A DNA stretch of 64,000 bases from Ipomoea triloba. Lineage: Eukaryota; Streptophyta; Magnoliopsida; Solanales; Convolvulaceae. Both the position numbers and the translations under genes were made by a program. The stretch spans positions 20,817,113-20,881,112 of the forward strand of contig NC_044925.1 of NCBI RefSeq assembly GCF_003576645.1. The letters are read 5' to 3'. Numbering within the stretch: position 1 is the first letter of the stretch; each line of letters begins with the position of its first letter. The notes beneath the pieces were generated by a model. It was given only the letters and a program-made list of their open reading frames with translations, was not told the origin of the DNA and made no database searches. Positions 59,090 through 64,000 of this stretch are shown here, in pieces.

Positions 59090-59574
59090 GTAAATAGTTG
59101 TTAGCTGATAGTGTTAGTTGGTTTGACCACTTGATAGCATTAGCTGATTGTAGAAAAGTGTTTGTAAATTAGCTGTTAATTAATAGCTGATTACATGCAA
59201 AATGACTTTCTAAAATAGTTGATTGAAAAAGTTTTTTGAGCAACCTTTTCGCGCTGTTTGGTAAAATAGTTAACCTATATATCAGCCAATCTTGACTTAT
59301 TTGACCACTATTAACTATTTGACTTGATTAAAAAATCAATATATGTGTTTGGTTAATCAACTTTTTGTAACTCTAAAATGGTAAAATTCAAAAAGGTGCT
59401 CAAAAGAACTTTTTCAATTAACTTTTTGAGAAAAGAAATTATACCAAACAACTATCGACTAAGAGCTAATTTACCAAACACTTTTCTACAATAAATTAAT
59501 GTTATCAACTAGTTATACCATCTAATCCAATCAGCTAATAGCTATCAGCTAACCACCATTTACCAAACATGACC
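59090..59574. mobile_element. Nested pair of hAT-type MITEs
   Basis: Outer ends agagtttggtaaatagttgt and ccaccatttaccaaacatga enclose a second set of ends, gctgtttggtaaaatagtta (about 59258) and gctaatttaccaaacacttt (about 59467). Both resemble the element at 14581. The outer flank phrase gtagaaaagtgtttgtaaat recurs inverted beyond the inner right end, suggesting one copy inserted in another or an inverted duplication. Confidence 0.55.
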
Positions 59575-60586
59575 TTTAAATTTCAACATTTTGAAGCAAT
59601 AAGCTATTATAAAAAGCAAAGTAATCAAGTACTCATATTTATTGTTTAACAAATTCAAACAGCTAATAGTAAATAAATAAGTTAAAATTAGCTATAAACC
59701 AACTATGTTTACAGAATTTAAAATTCACAGATGTCGGTCCGCAAAAAGCTAAAAACAAATAATTGAGGAGTGCGGAAATGGATTATGGATGGGATATTGG
59801 TAGAGGACAAACGAATAATTGAGTAATGCCGAATTGGACTATAGACGAGAGAGGACAATGGGAATTGTGGAGACAAATGGTTGGTACCACTAGACACTGT
59901 TGTAGTGTCCTAAATGGATAAGTAGACATTATAATTCCACAACTTTCATCCTCATCAAAATGAATAAAGTAATAATATACGTTCTCCCAAATTGTTCATA
60001 AATTCGTCAAATTTTTGTTAAAATTCATTTTGATCCATTTTGCATTTATTAATAGTGAATGAGATATGAATCAACTGATGGATTAGATATAGATTTAACT
60101 TTTCAAAATCTACTATATAATTCACTAATATATATAATTATATATATTGCACTGTTTGAATTATTGAATTGGATGTTTTTTATTTTATTTAATGGGATGT
60201 TACGTTTGTCATTTTATTTGTAGGATGCTTGAATAGTTGGATAAATATATTACGAAATTTAATTATATTTTTTTAAAATTAAAGACCTATAATCTGATCC
60301 ACATCTAATTTGTCAAATTTGCTATTGACGGGTCAAATTAGATTGAATTCGCACCTCTAGGGAATGTAATTAATGAAAAATATCAAAATTTTCATTGACA
60401 AATTGAACGTGAATTCAATACAAATCTGTTGTTGGCCTCAACACTCATTCTTGACAAATTATATTGTAAATCATAATCTACTCTACTGATAAATGTTCAT
60501 TTTTAATATATTAGAGGTTCATTTTTAAGTACTATCTAAATATGAATCTTCATTATATTAAATATTTTTCAAAAGATGAACATTTA
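59575..60586. other. Intergenic DNA, nothing recognised
   Basis: No gene, RNA or paired repeat could be supported. Confidence 0.4.
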
Positions 60587-61439
60587 GGGCCTGTTTACTA
60601 ACAGAAAACTGTTTTCTGTTTTTTTATTTTTTAGTTTTCATTCTCTGTTTTCCATTCTCTATTTTGTATTTAGAAAACTTGTTTACTAACACTTATTTTT
60701 TCAAATTTATTTTTTTAAGATTAACATTATAAAATTAACAATAAGTTTAATTTCGAGTGATTTTTAGACCTTATATTTAAAATATTTTAAAATATATTTG
60801 GTTTAAATAGAATAAATATAATTTTAATTTTAAGTCCAATATATGTAAAAAAAAAAAGTTACATTTGATATCCGAACCAAATTTATATTTATATATAACA
60901 TAAATAAAAATATATCCGAACCAATAATCTATTAAGTTAACATAAAATTTAGTTTAGATAATATTAATATTTAAAATATGTTTGGATATATTCATTTGAA
61001 TGACATGTATATAATATATAATTTTTTTTATTTTGAATTCTAATATAGTAATATATGTGAAATTCCGATATCCGATATCTTAACCAAACTTGTATCGGAT
61101 ATAACATAATAAAAAATATCTAAACCAATAATCAATTGAGTTCAATCAAAATATAAAACGTGGTATAGATTTCAATGGTGAGAATGTGGTATGATAATGA
61201 ATGTAATCATAGTAATGAATAAATATGTAAGTAGATAATGGTGAGGATGTGATTATAGTGACATATAGTCTAATAGATGATAGCTGATTCTGTTTTCCAT
61301 TTAGAAAACAGTTTTTAGCAGTGTTAGAAAACTGGAAAATTATTTCCTGTTTTCAAAATGGAAAACTGTGCTAGTAAACATTTTTCTGTTTTCTGTTTTT
61401 CAAAAAATTGGAGAAAATTTCCAGTTAGTAAACGAGCCC
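60587..61439. mobile_element. MITE with GGGC..GTTTACTAAC ends
   Basis: The left end gggcctgtttactaacagaa and right end agttagtaaacgagccc are inverted repeats. Subterminal aaaactg/cagtttt and tttctgtttt words are repeated at both sides. About 853 bp with no coding capacity. Flanking bases (cattta / ttaatg) extend the inverted symmetry rather than giving a direct repeat. Confidence 0.65.
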
Positions 61440-62587
61440 TTAATGTATTAAAAATAAATATTTAATATATTAAAAATAAATCTTATGTTAGTGATTTACG
61501 GTATAATGATTGCACATTCTTAATGTTACTTAGATTGATTTTTTCTTTAAAATTATATTTGACTAATTTGAGTGCTAAGTAAATTCATTACTATAAACTA
61601 GTGATTGATTGAAAGAATTGATCAATTCATCAGCAATAAATAAATATGAAGAACAAAATATATTAATGGACAATATCACAACAATTATGATATATGGCAT
61701 CAGCATATACACAAGATTTTAAATTATTTGTTCATTATGTGTGGGGGATGAGACGATGCCCAGAAGTGTGGGAAAGAGGGCAATTATATTGATGATTCCA
61801 CTCAAGTTTGTCCGCGTTATCCTCCAATTCCATGGATATCTCATCTCCATCTGATCATTCATGGGCGCTGAGAATATAATGCACTTCATGGATAAGAATA
61901 TGACTCAAGGATATATATAGTTCAATCTCCTAGTCAGCCTTTCGTTGTCATCTAGTACTCCCGCACTAAGGGCTACACCTAATTGTAATAGACTAGTCAC
62001 TAATTGTGGGGTGATTACAGCTTTTATTTATTATTTAAATAATTGAACTTTGATTTTTATTGATATGTCTATAAACTTCTGCAGTCTACTTCGTATTAAT
62101 TTTAGATCTTTTGACTTGTTTAATATAAACTTTGTTTCTTTCCAATTTGCCTTAAAACATATCTTTCTCTATCATTTTTATGTGGATCTTCTTTCTTGGG
62201 TTTCTGGTATGCCGCTTCTCTTTTGATTCATGAGATATTAAAGTGCTCCTTACATAGTTGCTGGGTTCTTGGTAAATATTTGTATCACAATTTGAGGCAA
62301 ACACTGTAATACTAAGAGGACATCTAAAAGCTTACAGTGACAATACCTATCAAAGAAAACATAAAAAATGTTGATTATATTGTATGTGCCAATCAAGAGC
62401 TAGTGTCATACACTTTAAAACGAGTAGAAATATCATGCCATGGTTTGACCTTGGCATCATCTAAACTGCTAGAAACTCAAAATATAAAAATTATAGATAC
62501 TTCGCCTATCTTTCATATAAAGTCTTGGATAATCTCAATCTAATTTTATTTTATTTTAATAAGTGAGATATGCTCACAATATTGTCA
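61440..62587. other. Intergenic DNA, nothing recognised
   Basis: A less AT-rich patch at 61740-61990 gives no recognisable protein. The small ORF at 62337-62543 has no similarity I can name. Confidence 0.4.
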
Positions 62588-63162
62588 TAGGGATGTCAAT
62601 AGGGCGGAGTGGGGGCAAGGGACATAAGCCCCATCCCCGCCCCCGACTTTCTTCCTCATTCCTCGTCCCCATCCCCACGGAGATTATTCGGGGAAAGGGG
62701 AATCTCCACCCGGCCCGTTTATAAGTTATAAAAAATTAAAAATTAAACATTAAAAAACATTTAAATAAATAACGCATATGTATTCATCTTCAACTTAAAG
62801 TAGTATTCAATATTTTACAATTAAACATGTTATCTAAATATGTATTTTATAAGCATGACATACAATGACAAGAATGCTTTTAAAATTATATATATTATAT
62901 ACAAAGTAATACATCTATGTGTTGTGTGACTACACACACACACACACAAATATATATATATATATATAAAATATCGGGGACGGGGCGGGCGACCTGGCAA
63001 GAGTACTCCCCATCCTCGCCCCCGTCCTGGGTAGAGAATTCAAAATTGCTCTTATCCCTATTTTCAATCCCCTATTTTTGTCCACATCCCCGACATCCCC
63101 GTTCACGTAGGGACGGAGAATTGGATTTCCCGTCGAGTACGAGTACAATTGATATCCCTAGA
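62588..63162. mobile_element. GC-ended MITE (agggatgtcaat termini)
   Basis: Left agggatgtcaatagggcgga and right gtacaattgatatccct are inverted repeats. Both subterminal regions are rich in ccccgcccc/cggggatgggg words, while the centre is AT-rich with a (CA)n(TA)n run at 62932-62968. About 575 bp and non-coding. Confidence 0.6.
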
Positions 63163-63519
63163 TACCGACCGTGTAACATATATGCAATGTGTTTTTTCAT
63201 ATTAAGAACGTGGTCGGTCTAAACCCTTCAAATTTGTCAAGTAGTATCCAAATCATGGATTTTGGGCCTCAAACCATGTTTGGACAACCTCTTCTTTAAT
63301 TAAACTTTATTTCTTTAAACCCAATACTACATAATTAAATAATAAAGTAATCTAAGAGAAAACCAACCAATTCTTATACCGTGAGGGGAATCATGGTCCA
63401 AAAACGACACCGTTTTTTAAAGTAAATAAATGGTGGCCATTATGCTTAACAAATCATGCATTTATGATGTTCTCAGAATAAAATAAAATTGCAGTGTATC
63501 ACTGTATCTAAAATGAAAA

Positions 63520-63960
63520 TAAATAACATGTCAAATGAAACTACAAAATTAAAATGATACTCTAGTTGTGCTGAAATTAAACTACAATATGTATAAAATG
63601 AAATTGAATAACATGTCTCACAAATGAGTGTATGCTGTCAAATGAAACTGTAGTTATATCAAAATGATACTTTAGTTGTGTTGTAATGAAACTATAGTGT
63701 ATATAAAATGAAATTGAATAACAGTTTCACATATTTGAGTGTATATTGTCCAATAAAACCGTAGTTGAATTAGAATTATACTTTAGTGGTGTTGTAATAA
63801 GACTGCAGTGTGTATAAAATAAAATTCAATAACATATTTCACATATTAAGTGTATAATAATGTCAAATGAAATTGTAGTTGAAACAAAATGATACTTTAG
63901 TTGTGTTGAAATATAATGGAATTATAATGTATATAAAATGAAACTAAATACGTAATACAA
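63520..63960. repeat. Tandem array of about 110-bp units
   Basis: Four diverged units start with tcaaatgaaac/tccaataaaac at about 63531, 63638, 63749 and 63863 (spacings 107, 111 and 114). Each contains atgatactttagttgtgttg and gtataaaatgaaattgaata. A partial unit precedes at about 63490. It runs towards the window edge. The unit translates to nothing conserved. Confidence 0.8.
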
Positions 63961-64000
63961 ATATAATTAATTAGACGGAACGGATTACAGGTATCATTTC

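Noticed and set aside
63531..63960. Regularly spaced repeats considered as a CRISPR array
   Set aside because: This is a plant nuclear context. The units are about 110 bp, diverged and without a short repeat/unique spacer pattern.

Overview
This is a gene-sparse, repeat-rich window of a flowering-plant nuclear genome. It is AT-rich, has GT-AG introns, plant-specific gene families (PPR, FRIGIDA-like, ACT-repeat ACR11) and plant transposon types throughout. The protein families point to a eudicot. An asterid such as a Convolvulaceae species is possible, but I cannot settle the species from the sequence alone.

Six protein-coding genes can be supported. Left to right they are: an intronless GDSL (SGNH) esterase/lipase-like enzyme (+, 11999-13099); a P-class PPR protein with a 5'UTR intron (-, 18265-19722); calnexin in six exons (+, 24916-27910), with an ER-stress element in its promoter; a FRIGIDA-like protein of the FRL3/FRL4 type in three exons (-, 31926-37111); a 71-residue twin-Cx9C protein of the PET191/COA5 cytochrome c oxidase assembly family in three exons spread over 4.6 kb (-, 47538-52172); and ACR11, a chloroplast ACT-domain protein, in ten exons (+, 55228-58204). 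The last two were rebuilt exon by exon from splice sites. Reading frames stay intact across every junction. The genes are independent plant genes and form no operon or pathway.

The rest is mostly transposable-element sequence. The left 11 kb holds copia and LINE debris, MITE-like elements, a Helitron with a diagnostic 3' hairpin, and an 842-bp Mutator-like MITE with a 9-bp target duplication. Two N positions (3588, 6190) each join copies of the same sequence (1.84 kb and 0.80 kb), which looks like unresolved contig overlap rather than biology. The middle holds a tRNA-derived SINE with a perfect 16-bp target duplication, a copia 3' end with its LTR, LTR debris and LINE 3' fragments. From 40174 to 46424 lies a full-length but inactivated LINE flanked by an 18-bp target duplication. 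The long second intron of the COA5-like gene contains a head-to-head duplicated hAT transposase fragment and a foldback MITE. The right end has MITEs, partly nested, and a tandem array of about 110-bp units.

I see no undescribed biochemical system. The points most worth a second look are the two N-bounded duplications, the COA5-like gene that simple ORF calling misses, the hAT palindrome inside its intron, the complete LINE insertion, and the exact CCAAT-N10-CACG element upstream of calnexin.
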